Both the position numbers and the translations under genes were made by a program. DNA of 64,000 bases from JABDMH01 sp964428345 (lineage in GTDB: Bacteria > Bacteroidota > Bacteroidia > Chitinophagales > Saprospiraceae), in NCBI GenBank assembly GCA_964428345.1, contig CAYRYD010000029.1, forward strand, positions 1 to 64,000. Reading direction: 5' to 3'. Below the pieces are notes generated by a model. That model saw nothing but the letters and a program-made list of their open reading frames with translations. It made no database searches and was not told the DNA's origin. Shown in pieces: positions 1-7,677 of the stretch (positions are counted from its first letter, which is position 1; each line of letters starts with the position of its first letter).

Positions 1-275
1 TTGTCCCAGTTAAACAATTACACAATTAAACAATTCCACAATTAAACAGTACGATATCCCCCCTTGGGGGAGCAGGTGGATAAATTCAGAGTCACCTTGT
101 CCCAGTTAAACAATTACACAATTACACAATTAAACAGTACGGTATCCCCCCTGGGGGGGCAGGGGGGAGAAAATCTCAGACCCTTCTTATAACAATTAGA
201 TAATTACACAATTAAACAATTCCACAATTAAACAGTACGATATCCCCCCTAGGGGGGAAGGGGGGGGTGATTGAC
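1..275. repeat. Three tandem copies of a composite intergenic repeat
   Basis: Three direct copies, roughly 1-97, 98-187 and 188-275. Each starts with an AT-rich array of period 8 (units of the form NNACAATT, for example AAACAATT, ACACAATT, CCACAATT). Each then has the common AAACAGTACGRTAT and a C-run/G-run hairpin (CCCCCC followed by GGGGGG, at about 57-70, 145-159 and 243-257). The G-rich flank of copy 2 (143-179) is the reverse complement of the C-rich modules near 2.68, 2.88, 3.34 and 3.49 kb. TTGTCCCAGTTAAACAATT at 1 and 98 recurs reverse-complemented near 3470-3485. No coding potential is visible. The stretch 276-505 holds no recognisable gene and probably contains the promoter of the next gene. 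Confidence 0.85.
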
Positions 276-505
276 AAATTGGATAAATAATTTGGGCAAG
301 CTCAGGGTGATCTTCCAATTAAACTACATTCCATGAGTAACTAAGGAATTTCAGGGTTATGTTTAAAATTTCATTTTTCAAACACCAGAATACACCAGAA
401 CACATCTGTAATCGCATCTTTTAAGCTGAGTTCACGAAGGAGGGGAGGGGTCAATAACGGTGGTGCGATAAATGGATAGCCGATACGGTCGTAATTTGAT
501 CATCT

Positions 506-1654
506 ATGCGTAGATTACAGCTCGTCATTTTATTGTTTATGTATGCAGGTTCTCTGATCACTTGCATATTGCCTCCTGATGGTACCGGAGAATGTTTGTT
601 CGATGATGAGTTTCTAAACTTCACCGTGCCACCTGCCAAATATTTTGGTTATAAAATCTGGCAGGCGGATACGGCTGAAGATGCATTTATTGGCTATAAC
701 TACCCTGATCATGCGTTGGATATTTACAGTCTGACCGATGGACAATATAAGGGTGAAATCAAGTTTAGACAGGATGGCCCCAATACTATCAATCAGGTAT
801 TGAGTTTTTTTGTTTATTCCCGGGATTCTATTTTCATTTTGTCCGATCGATATATCTATATTATTGACAGCAGTGCCGGGATACAACAGAAAATATTGAT
901 TAATAATGCAAATAGCACGCTAAAAGGTATTGACTTTAGTCGGAATACCATCTATTGTACTCCGGATCACAATGCTCCGGTCTTTTTTAATCCTTCCGAC
1001 AGGAGACTATACTGCGCAGTAAAACCAGTGAGCAATGCAACTAGTCTTGATTATTTCGATTCTAAAATAGCTGGATTCTTCGATTTTAATGATACCTCTT
1101 TTCAATTCCTTGATATGAGGTATCCCGGTTATATGAAGGAAAGGTTCTATGGAATGATGGATAAACCGAATATCATATTTCAACCGGACATGGTCTTTTA
1201 CAATTTTAAGCCCACCCATCACCTATACCAGTATGACATCTCTTCAGGGGCCATCCAGGTCAGGGATTTTAGGTCGAAGCTGAATCCGGGAGAAGCAGAT
1301 CCAATTGATGGTAATGTTACGTTTACGGGAGATAGTGATCTGAATTTGATCTCTGATCATTTTAAGAACAATCCGGTTTTTTTCAAACTTCGCCTGAATC
1401 CCTTCAACAATGAAATTTACCTGGTACATTTGGGACCTTCGATGATCGACGAGGAGGGTACAATCAGGAGAATGTCGTTTATCAGCATATTTGATATTTC
1501 CTCCCGGGCTGGTCAACGTGCGCAGGAATTCAGGATACCCTATTCGCATACGACAAGGATTCTTTTCCCATTAAGGAATGGTGTCGGACTAATTCAGGAC
1601 CAGGAAGTGACCGACGACAGGTTGCCTGTGCAGATCTTGCAGTGTGACGGGTAA
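506..1654 (+). CDS. DUF4221-like beta-propeller lipoprotein
   Basis: A 382-residue protein with a hydrophobic N-terminus ending in a lipobox-like LITC (Cys20), so it is probably exported and lipid-anchored. The body contains repeated YNYPDHALDIYSL-type and DSIFILS-type strands, and a GPNTI segment near residue 90. These resemble the six-bladed propeller lipoproteins of the DUF4221/6-bladed beta-propeller group, which are common in Bacteroidota and have no assigned biochemical role. The gene stands alone and looks more AT-rich than the genes after 3.5 kb. It lies between two oppositely oriented sets of intergenic repeats, which may indicate acquired DNA. The ATG at 506 is the only start that gives a signal peptide. 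Family assignment is from sequence pattern only. Confidence 0.68.
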   Translation: MRRLQLVILLFMYAGSLITCILPPDGTGECLFDDEFLNFTVPPAKYFGYKIWQADTAEDAFIGYNYPDHALDIYSLTDGQYKGEIKFRQDGPNTINQVLSFFVYSRDSIFILSDRYIYIIDSSAGIQQKILINNANSTLKGIDFSRNTIYCTPDHNAPVFFNPSDRRLYCAVKPVSNATSLDYFDSKIAGFFDFNDTSFQFLDMRYPGYMKERFYGMMDKPNIIFQPDMVFYNFKPTHHLYQYDISSGAIQVRDFRSKLNPGEADPIDGNVTFTGDSDLNLISDHFKNNPVFFKLRLNPFNNEIYLVHLGPSMIDEEGTIRRMSFISIFDISSRAGQRAQEFRIPYSHTTRILFPLRNGVGLIQDQEVTDDRLPVQILQCDG

Positions 1655-1796
1655 GATGGCATCCTGGATCGTGTCTTCTTTTCAGTGAGTTTAACTATAT
1701 ATAATTTTGACAACCGATACCAAATCTTGACCATATTGCACCATTTATTCAGGTAGATAATCCTTTTTCTCCTATTCGCTCGATATTCATAAGTTC

Positions 1797-1809
1797 TTTA
1801 GAGGTGCCC
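1797..1809. repeat. Lone MITE-type terminal repeat end
   Basis: TTTAGAGGTGCCC matches exactly the right terminal inverted repeat of the MITE at 51169-51420. No partner end is visible nearby and the adjoining internal sequence differs, so this is either an unrelated copy end or a relic. The TAG stop of the decayed thioredoxin lipoprotein overlaps the end of the motif, which places the insertion at the gene's 3' end. Confidence 0.45.
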
Positions 1810-2555
1810 TATAAGACCTTTTCTATTTCCCGAATCAATTCTCGTCCTTCTCCGGTCAAAATATTTCCGTCAGCGTCTATCGTTTCCAATAACGCATCGA
1901 GTACCTGACTCACTTCGCCATCTTTTTTGATCACAATATTCTTGGGATAAGCCATAATTCCCAGCTTCTGCGTTAATTCTCTACCGCTAACCAAATGCTC
2001 GTAATCAAAGTCGTGATATTTGAAAAATCCCTTTAAATCATCGTGATCACCCAGGCAGATAGCTACGAAATTAACGCGGTCTTCAAAGATTTCTTTTATC
2101 TGGTTCAATCTGGGCATCTCCTTCTTGCAAGGTGTACATGCTCTAAACCAGAAATTGAGAACCTGGTCTATCGTAAAATTCGCTGAGTTGAACCGGATTT
2201 CCATCCATATCTGGTAAAATAAAGTCCGGCAACCTTTTTCCTACATAGTCAAATATTCCTTCCCGGGGTGCAGTGAGCGGAAGTTCCTCCCCATCCGGTA
2301 AAATTGCACATAATCGAAATTTACTATAATAGTGTCAATACTAGTCTGGATTGTATCCTTAAAGACAGCTTTAACGAAAGACGCAGAATCTCTGGCCTTA
2401 AAACTTCGGTTCAAAATGTCAAGTTGAAGTCCAAATTCAGATTCCAGAAGACTGAGCGTCCTGCCTTCTCTCAGAAAATATTTCACCAGGTCTTCGTGAC
2501 AAGACATCAGACTTATACAAAAGAGCATTAATATCCCTATGATCTTTGCAGACAT
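1809..2555 (-). pseudogene. Frameshifted thioredoxin-fold (TlpA/redoxin) lipoprotein
   Basis: Three reading frames together spell one thioredoxin-type lipoprotein. Frame 1 (2555 to about 2300) begins with a signal peptide and lipobox (LISLMSC-like, Cys19). A second frame (about 2300-2180) reads LPDGEELPLTAPREG, then GKRLPDFILPDMDGNPVQL and SEFYDRP, the usual entry to a redoxin domain. A third frame (about 2195-1809) continues VLNFWFRACTPCKKEMP with the CxxC active site (CTPC) and runs to the normal end near IREIEKVL. The first shift lies near 2300-2250 and the second within the codons after YDRP (about 2175-2170). A working gene would be a periplasmic disulfide reductase lipoprotein of about 245 residues. 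As written the reading frame is broken twice, so I call it a pseudogene unless the sequence is in error. Confidence 0.75.
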
Positions 2556-2664
2556 ATGTTATATCTCCTATGTTATTACAAAATAAGCTTTTCTTTTGAT
2601 GAATTGAATGAATAATGAATTGGAAATATGGTATCAACTTCCCCGCCCAGCTCCATAAAGGGGG

Positions 2665-2947
2665 ACAAGGTCCATTCTCCCCCCCTTCCCCCCCAGGGGG
2701 GACAACGTACTAGTGACATTCAGACTACTGCCCTGGAGATTTCTGTGCTGGGGTATCCAAGGGGTCAGGACTTCTTGGAGCGTGATAATCCTGCCCCCCA
2801 GCAAGCGGGGGACAACTTACCGGTAAATTTCGGGATTGATTGTACCGGTCAGGGATTAACAGTTGAATTGGGAAGCTTGGAGATTTCTCCCCCCTGCCCC
2901 CCTGGGGGGACAACGTACTTATGACATTCAGACTACTTCCCTGGAGG
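2665..2947. repeat. Composite C/G-hairpin repeat, two modules
   Basis: Two similar modules, about 2675-2738 and 2880-2947. Each reads TTCTCCCCCCTNCCCCCC, then GGGGGGACAACGTAC, a few variable bases, GACATTCAGACTAC and a CCTGGAG end. They fold as C-run/G-run hairpins. Between them lies the phrase GTGCTGGGGTATCCAAGGGG (2746-2765), which recurs at 3407-3426. Same family as the modules at 3340-3404 and 3489-3525, and inverted relative to the copies at 1-275. No plausible gene: the open frames here have repetitive, proline-rich low-complexity translations. Confidence 0.8.
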
Positions 2948-2949
2948 TG

Positions 2950-3300
2950 CAATTACCGCTTGACCAGTTGAGAATTGAGCTCCTGGCAAGGACGACCAAA
3001 CGCAACGACTTAGCTAAGACCTTTGCAAAAAGGTCTCAGATCGGCCTTAAGGGTAAGCCGCCAAGAAACCAGTGGAGAAAACCGTTAAAAATTCTAAACT
3101 GCATGAGCCTTAACCAGTGAATAAGAGCAAAATACCGGATGACTACATACCTTCGGCCCGAAGAGTGAACCACCAGGGCGAGTTTTTAGAATTTAGGTTT
3201 ACTCCGATGGTTTTAGGCTTAGCCTTACAGCCTTGATCTTTTGGTACTTTTGGATCAAGCCAAAAGTACAGACACATCTATTACGCAAACCTATTCTGTT
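2950..3300. other. Gene-free stretch with several perfect hairpins
   Basis: No convincing gene. Three perfect inverted repeats are visible: 3017-3036 (AGACCTTT, 4-base loop), 3151-3163 (CTTCGG/CCGAAG) and 3244-3269 (GTACTTTTGG, 6-base loop, CCAAAAGTAC). The last is nested inside CTTGATC/GATCAAG. Segments containing AAATTCTAAA-like words occur on both sides in opposite orientation. It could be a structured RNA, or a non-autonomous repeated element widespread in this lineage. I see no sigma promoter or T-tract that decides between these. Confidence 0.5.
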
Positions 3301-3339
3301 TAACTGTTTGAATTATTAAATTAGGAAGAAGCTCTGAGC

Positions 3340-3540
3340 TTCTCCCCCCTGCCCCCCCGGGGGGACAACGTACATTTTGACATCAGACTACGTCCCGGGA
3401 GGAGCGTGCTGGGGTATCCAAGGGGTCATGACCCCTTGGGCCGTAATATTAAGGGTTTAATTGTGTAATTGTTTAACTGGGACAAGCTTGGAGATTTCTC
3501 CCCCCTGCCCCCCCAGGGGGGAGACCGACTTACAAGTTTT
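3340..3540. repeat. Composite C/G-hairpin repeat with octamer array (inverted relative to 1-275)
   Basis: Two C/G-run modules (3340-3404 and 3489-3525) flank a perfect 22-bp palindrome (3418-3439). They also flank an octamer array in reverse orientation (AATTGTGT, AATTGTTT, then AACTGGGACAAG, 3454-3486). The array plus GGGACAA is the reverse complement of the words that begin the repeats at 1 and 98. The last module ends about 30 bases before the 3' end of the crotonase gene. Confidence 0.8.
3418..3439. repeat. Perfect 22-bp palindrome
   Basis: CCAAGGGGTCA followed directly by TGACCCCTTGG, with no loop. It lies inside the composite repeat. The related copy at about 2757-2778 keeps only the left arm (CCAAGGGGTCA followed by GGACTTCTTGG), so the perfect symmetry is specific to this copy. 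A cruciform or a protein site is possible; no function is claimed. Confidence 0.8.
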
Positions 3541-3556
3541 GGATGATTTGAGCGGA

Positions 3557-4339
3557 TTATTTCCCGGTAAAGTTCGCCTTTCGTTTTTCCAGAAAAGCTG
3601 CCGACCCCTCCCTGAAATCTTCGGTGGCCGACAGGTCACAGAATCCCTGAATTTCCCTTTCGAAGCCATTGTCGTTTTTATCGTAATATGCCTGTACGGT
3701 CGTGATAATTTTTTCCACTGCCAGCGGTCCTTTGGAACTGATCTTCCCGATCAGGTCGGTTGCCTTGTTGATGGCCTCACCGGGACCCACCAGATCATTG
3801 ATGAGTCCATATTGTAAAGCAGTTTCCCCGTCGATGAGATCGCCGGTCATCAGGAGTTCCAAAGCCCGGGCTTTTCCGATCAGTTGTACCAGTCGCTGAG
3901 TGCCGCCATATCCGGGTATGATGCCCAGATTGACCTCGGGTTGACCAAAACGGGACTGGGGAGTAGCCACCCGCAGATGACAGGCCATCGCGAGTTCACA
4001 ACCACCGCCAAGGGCATAGCCATCGATGGCGGCGATCACCGGTCTGGGGAATCGTTCGATCGCATTATAGGCTTCATGTCCTTTCCGTACGAAGGCTTCC
4101 ACTGTCCCCGGAGTCAGTGCCAGCAATTCAGTGATGTCGGCTCCCGCGGCAAAAGCCTTCTCTCCCGCGCCGGTAATAATGACTCCCCGAATGGCCGGTT
4201 GTTCATTCAGGTCCCGTGAAAAAAGGACTCGTAGCTCTTCCATCATGGCCGAATTGATGGCATTTAGGGCTTTGGGCCGGTTGAGGGTGATCAGGACAAT
4301 GCCTTCCCGGTTTTCAACGAGCAAATGTTCATACTGCAT
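3557..4339 (-). CDS. Enoyl-CoA hydratase/isomerase (crotonase)
   Basis: 260 residues, the usual crotonase length. Hydrates trans-2-enoyl-CoA to 3-hydroxyacyl-CoA in beta-oxidation-type pathways in the cytoplasm. Oxyanion-hole segments are AAGADI (about 64-69) and ALGGGCELA (about 109-117). The two catalytic glutamates of true hydratases are both present: Glu115 in GGCELA and Glu135 in GQPEVNLG, followed by the usual GYGGTQRL. The gene is convergent with the repeat-rich region and divergent from the cytochrome gene at 4465. Exact chain-length specificity cannot be read from the sequence. It could serve fatty acid, butyrate or aromatic catabolism. Confidence 0.9.
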   Translation of the reverse strand: MQYEHLLVENREGIVLITLNRPKALNAINSAMMEELRVLFSRDLNEQPAIRGVIITGAGEKAFAAGADITELLALTPGTVEAFVRKGHEAYNAIERFPRPVIAAIDGYALGGGCELAMACHLRVATPQSRFGQPEVNLGIIPGYGGTQRLVQLIGKARALELLMTGDLIDGETALQYGLINDLVGPGEAINKATDLIGKISSKGPLAVEKIITTVQAYYDKNDNGFEREIQGFCDLSATEDFREGSAAFLEKRKANFTGK

Positions 4340-4464
4340 GACTCAGATTTCAGGTTGGGAGTTTTGAATCAATGAGCAGCAAGATAATAATTTGTAACTT
4401 AGGGACGGTTTCCCGGTCCTGGACAAGATCCGTTATCGGACCGGGGACGGCAGGTGATCGCCAG

Positions 4465-7400
4465 ATGAAAGTGTGGACTTCTTGGACCAGTTTGGGTGGA
4501 TTTTTACGATGCTTGCTCCTGCTATCGTTGGCATCAGGCATCAGTGCCTGTCGTCAATCCCTGCCGGTTGAAGTAGAACAAGCCTACCACAACCACCGTC
4601 ACCGTAATATCGATTTTAATCGCGATATCCGTCCGATTTTATCCGACCGCTGTTTCCCCTGCCATGGTCCCGACCAGGGAAAGCTGGAAGCCGGCCTGCG
4701 GCTCGACCTGCAGGAAATCGCCAAAGGCCCATTGCCCGAACATCCGGATCAGCGCGCCATCGTCGCCGGCAGGCCTTTCGCCAGCGAAGTGGTGCATCGC
4801 ATCCTGTCGACTGATCCCGAATCGGTCATGCCGCCGGCCGATTCGAAGTTGCGGTTGAGCTCTGACGAAAAAGCCATCCTGATCGCCTGGATCGAGCAGG
4901 GCGCGGAATACAAAAAACACTGGGCTTTCATCAAACCCGAAGCGGTTGAGGTACCTGATGATCATCATCCGGTCGACTATTTCATTGCGGAAAAACTAAA
5001 GGAGCAGAGTGTGGACTTCAGCGACGAAGCCAGCCGGGAGACCATCCTGCGCCGACTGACCTTCGACCTGACCGGACTTCCTCCCTCCCTGGAGGAAATA
5101 AACAACTTTTTAAGCGACAAGTCACCGGATGCCTATGAAAAACAGGTGGACCGCCTGCTGACCTCACCGCACTACGGCGAACGGATGGCGGCCGACTGGC
5201 TCGATGTGGCCCGCTATGCCGATACCCACGGTTATACCGTCGACCGTTACCGGGATGTTTCACCCTGGCGGGATTGGGTGATCCGGAGTCTGAATGCCAA
5301 TTTGCCCTACGACCAGTTTGTAACGCTCCAGCTCGCTGGTGATCTTTTGCCCGGAGCCGGAAAAGACGAACTGTTGGCTACGGCCTTTTTGAGGTTACAT
5401 CCGCAGAATATGGAAGGAGGCATTATTCCGGAAGAATTCCGGGTAGAGTATGTGGCCGACCGGACCAACACCTTTGGGACCGCATTCATGGGAATGACTC
5501 TGTCGTGCGCCAAATGTCACGATCATAAATTTGACCCGGTATCCCAGAAGGAGTACTACCGGCTTTTCAGTTTTTTCAATAACCTCAATGAGGCGGGGCA
5601 GATCTCGTGGAACGATGCCATGCCGGTGCCGACCATGCTGCTGACCAAAGAACGGGAGGATTCTCTGATTCAGTGGCTGGAAAGCAAGATTGATACGATC
5701 GAAGCAGCCAAAATATCCCGGGAGGAAAATATCCGGCGACAGGCTGAAAACTGGCTGACACAGCAAGGATATGCCCGGCTTTCAATGGATGCAGTCAATG
5801 AAGGTCTGGTGGGCGACTACCGGCTGGATGGTCGTTTGGCCAATGCGGTCAATCCCAGGATCAAAGGAAAGATGGACCGGACCAATTCGAACGATGAGAA
5901 ACCCCATTTTACCCGGGGTTTTTCCGGACAAGGTCTTCTCCTTGACGGCGATGCCTGGCTGGATCTGGGAGGGGTGGGAGCTTTCGACCGCTACCAGCCC
6001 TTTTCGGCCGGATTGCAGATCAACCTTCCAGGCGATTTAAGAGACGGAGTCATATTTCACAAAGGCATCGGTGCGGTCTTGTATAATTTCCGCGGGTTTC
6101 ACCTGGCCCTGAAAGACAATCGACTGGAGATCCTGATGGCCCATACCGCGCCGGACAATGCCATTCTGAAATATGTCGACAGGGATATCCCCCGCAATGA
6201 ATGGATCCACCTGATGATGACCTATGATGGATCGGGCAAGGCGGCCGGACTGCAGGTTTACCTAAATGGCCGGTTGTTGCCTTCACGTACGGATAACGAT
6301 CACCTGTACAAGAGCCTGCTGTTTAATTTTGGCGGTCAACCGGAACCCGGCATCCAGATCGGCGCCCGGTGGCGGGGTAAAGGTGCCGGGGGTGCCGTCG
6401 TCGATAATGTCCTGGTTTATGATCGCAGACTGACAGCATTGGAAGTACTTTCCGTCGCTGACCCGGGTGAAAGCAATAAACTGCTGTCAAAGGAACCGGA
6501 GACCATGGCTGTGGATGAGAAGGACTTATTGCTCGAGTATTTTGTAGCAAATGACCGGAATGTAAAGGAATTGTCGGCGACCTTACTGCAACTTCGCAAA
6601 GACCTGTGCCATACAACCGATACCATTGGCGAGCTGATGATCTACCGCGAAATGGTGCAGCCCCGGCCAGCCTATGTCCTTGATCGTGGACAATATGACG
6701 CTTACAAGGAGAGGGTGCATCCGGCCACTCCCCATGCTATTCTGGCTTTTGATACGACTGTGCACCAACCCAACCGGCTGGATCTGGCCAAGTGGCTCTT
6801 TCATCCAGACCATCCTCTGACGGCCAGGGTCATGGTCAACCGGATCTGGCAACTGGTCTTTGGCCGGGGACTGGTCAGGACCGCAGAAGATTTCGGCAAC
6901 CAGGGTACTGCTCCCAGTCATCCGGAACTGCTGGACTACCTGGCTGTATACTTTCAACAAAATGGCTGGGATATCAAAGGACTCATCCGTCTGCTGGTCA
7001 CCTCGCGGACCTACCGGCAGAGTTCGGTCTGTACAGAGGAAGAACGCCGGAGAGATCCGGACAACATTTATTTGTCCCGGGGTCCTGCCCGGAGATTATC
7101 GGCCGAGATGATCCGGGATCAGGCGCTGGCAGCCAGTGGTCTGCTAAACCGGAAGATCGGAGGTCCTTCCGTCTATCCCTACCAGCCGGAAGGTCTCTGG
7201 AAGATCAATGGCGCCGCCTATGTAGAAAGCACGGGAGACGACCTTTACCGGCGCAGCCTCTATACCGTCTGGAAACGCTCTGTGCCGCACCCTGTGCAAA
7301 GTACCTTTGATGCACCGGAACGCAGCGAATGCATCATGCGGCGGCAGCAGACCAACACTCCGTTACAGGCACTGGTACTGATGAATGATCCGCTCTTTGT

Positions 7401-7674
7401 GGAAGCAGCCGGAGAGATTGGACATCAGATCCATCAATCCGGGGAGTTCATTCCGTTTTATCGCAAATTGACCGGCCGGAATCCTGCGAACGAAGAGGTT
7501 GAGGTCCTGCAGGCACTTTATGATGAGACCCTGGCCTCTTTCCGGGAAGATCCTGCCAGAGTCAGAGGCTGGTTTTCCAACCGGGAATCTGATTTCGCCA
7601 CACCTGAAGCGGGTGCATGGGCGGTGGTGGCCAGCACCATCATCAATTCCGATGGCTTCATCACTAAAAGATAA
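4465..7674 (+). CDS. PSD1-type c-cytochrome protein (PSCyt1-DUF1549-LamG-like-DUF1553)
   Basis: A 1,069-residue exported lipoprotein when started at the ATG at 4465, which places a signal peptide directly before the lipobox Cys29 (GISAC). An upstream in-frame ATG at 4372 would add 31 residues ahead of the signal. Domain order: planctomycete-type cytochrome domain with haem motif CFPCH (63-67), DUF1549/PSCyt2 with a second CxxCH (CAKCH, 348-352), a concanavalin/LamG-like insert (about 440-640), then DUF1553/PSD1 (about 740-1060). These proteins are abundant in Planctomycetota, Verrucomicrobiota and some Bacteroidota. They are nearly always followed by a DUF1501 gene, as here (3-base gap). Their reaction is not established; an electron-transfer role linked to carbohydrate degradation is inference. 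The base composition is visibly more GC-rich than the first 3 kb. Confidence 0.9.
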   Translation: MKVWTSWTSLGGFLRCLLLLSLASGISACRQSLPVEVEQAYHNHRHRNIDFNRDIRPILSDRCFPCHGPDQGKLEAGLRLDLQEIAKGPLPEHPDQRAIVAGRPFASEVVHRILSTDPESVMPPADSKLRLSSDEKAILIAWIEQGAEYKKHWAFIKPEAVEVPDDHHPVDYFIAEKLKEQSVDFSDEASRETILRRLTFDLTGLPPSLEEINNFLSDKSPDAYEKQVDRLLTSPHYGERMAADWLDVARYADTHGYTVDRYRDVSPWRDWVIRSLNANLPYDQFVTLQLAGDLLPGAGKDELLATAFLRLHPQNMEGGIIPEEFRVEYVADRTNTFGTAFMGMTLSCAKCHDHKFDPVSQKEYYRLFSFFNNLNEAGQISWNDAMPVPTMLLTKEREDSLIQWLESKIDTIEAAKISREENIRRQAENWLTQQGYARLSMDAVNEGLVGDYRLDGRLANAVNPRIKGKMDRTNSNDEKPHFTRGFSGQGLLLDGDAWLDLGGVGAFDRYQPFSAGLQINLPGDLRDGVIFHKGIGAVLYNFRGFHLALKDNRLEILMAHTAPDNAILKYVDRDIPRNEWIHLMMTYDGSGKAAGLQVYLNGRLLPSRTDNDHLYKSLLFNFGGQPEPGIQIGARWRGKGAGGAVVDNVLVYDRRLTALEVLSVADPGESNKLLSKEPETMAVDEKDLLLEYFVANDRNVKELSATLLQLRKDLCHTTDTIGELMIYREMVQPRPAYVLDRGQYDAYKERVHPATPHAILAFDTTVHQPNRLDLAKWLFHPDHPLTARVMVNRIWQLVFGRGLVRTAEDFGNQGTAPSHPELLDYLAVYFQQNGWDIKGLIRLLVTSRTYRQSSVCTEEERRRDPDNIYLSRGPARRLSAEMIRDQALAASGLLNRKIGGPSVYPYQPEGLWKINGAAYVESTGDDLYRRSLYTVWKRSVPHPVQSTFDAPERSECIMRRQQTNTPLQALVLMNDPLFVEAAGEIGHQIHQSGEFIPFYRKLTGRNPANEEVEVLQALYDETLASFREDPARVRGWFSNRESDFATPEAGAWAVVASTIINSDGFITKR

Positions 7675-7677
7675 TCA

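Noticed and set aside
1..275. CRISPR array
   Set aside because: The units are tandem and nearly contiguous, spacers are not unique and the repeat is a period-8 AT array plus a hairpin; no cas gene is present.
2628..3120. Small proteins on both strands in the repeat region
   Set aside because: Translations come from C/G-run repeats and are proline- and glycine-rich; no conserved pattern.
6792..7310. 172-codon open frame inside the PSD1 gene on the same strand
   Set aside because: Out-of-frame reading of a conserved DUF1553 region; low-complexity and no family resemblance.
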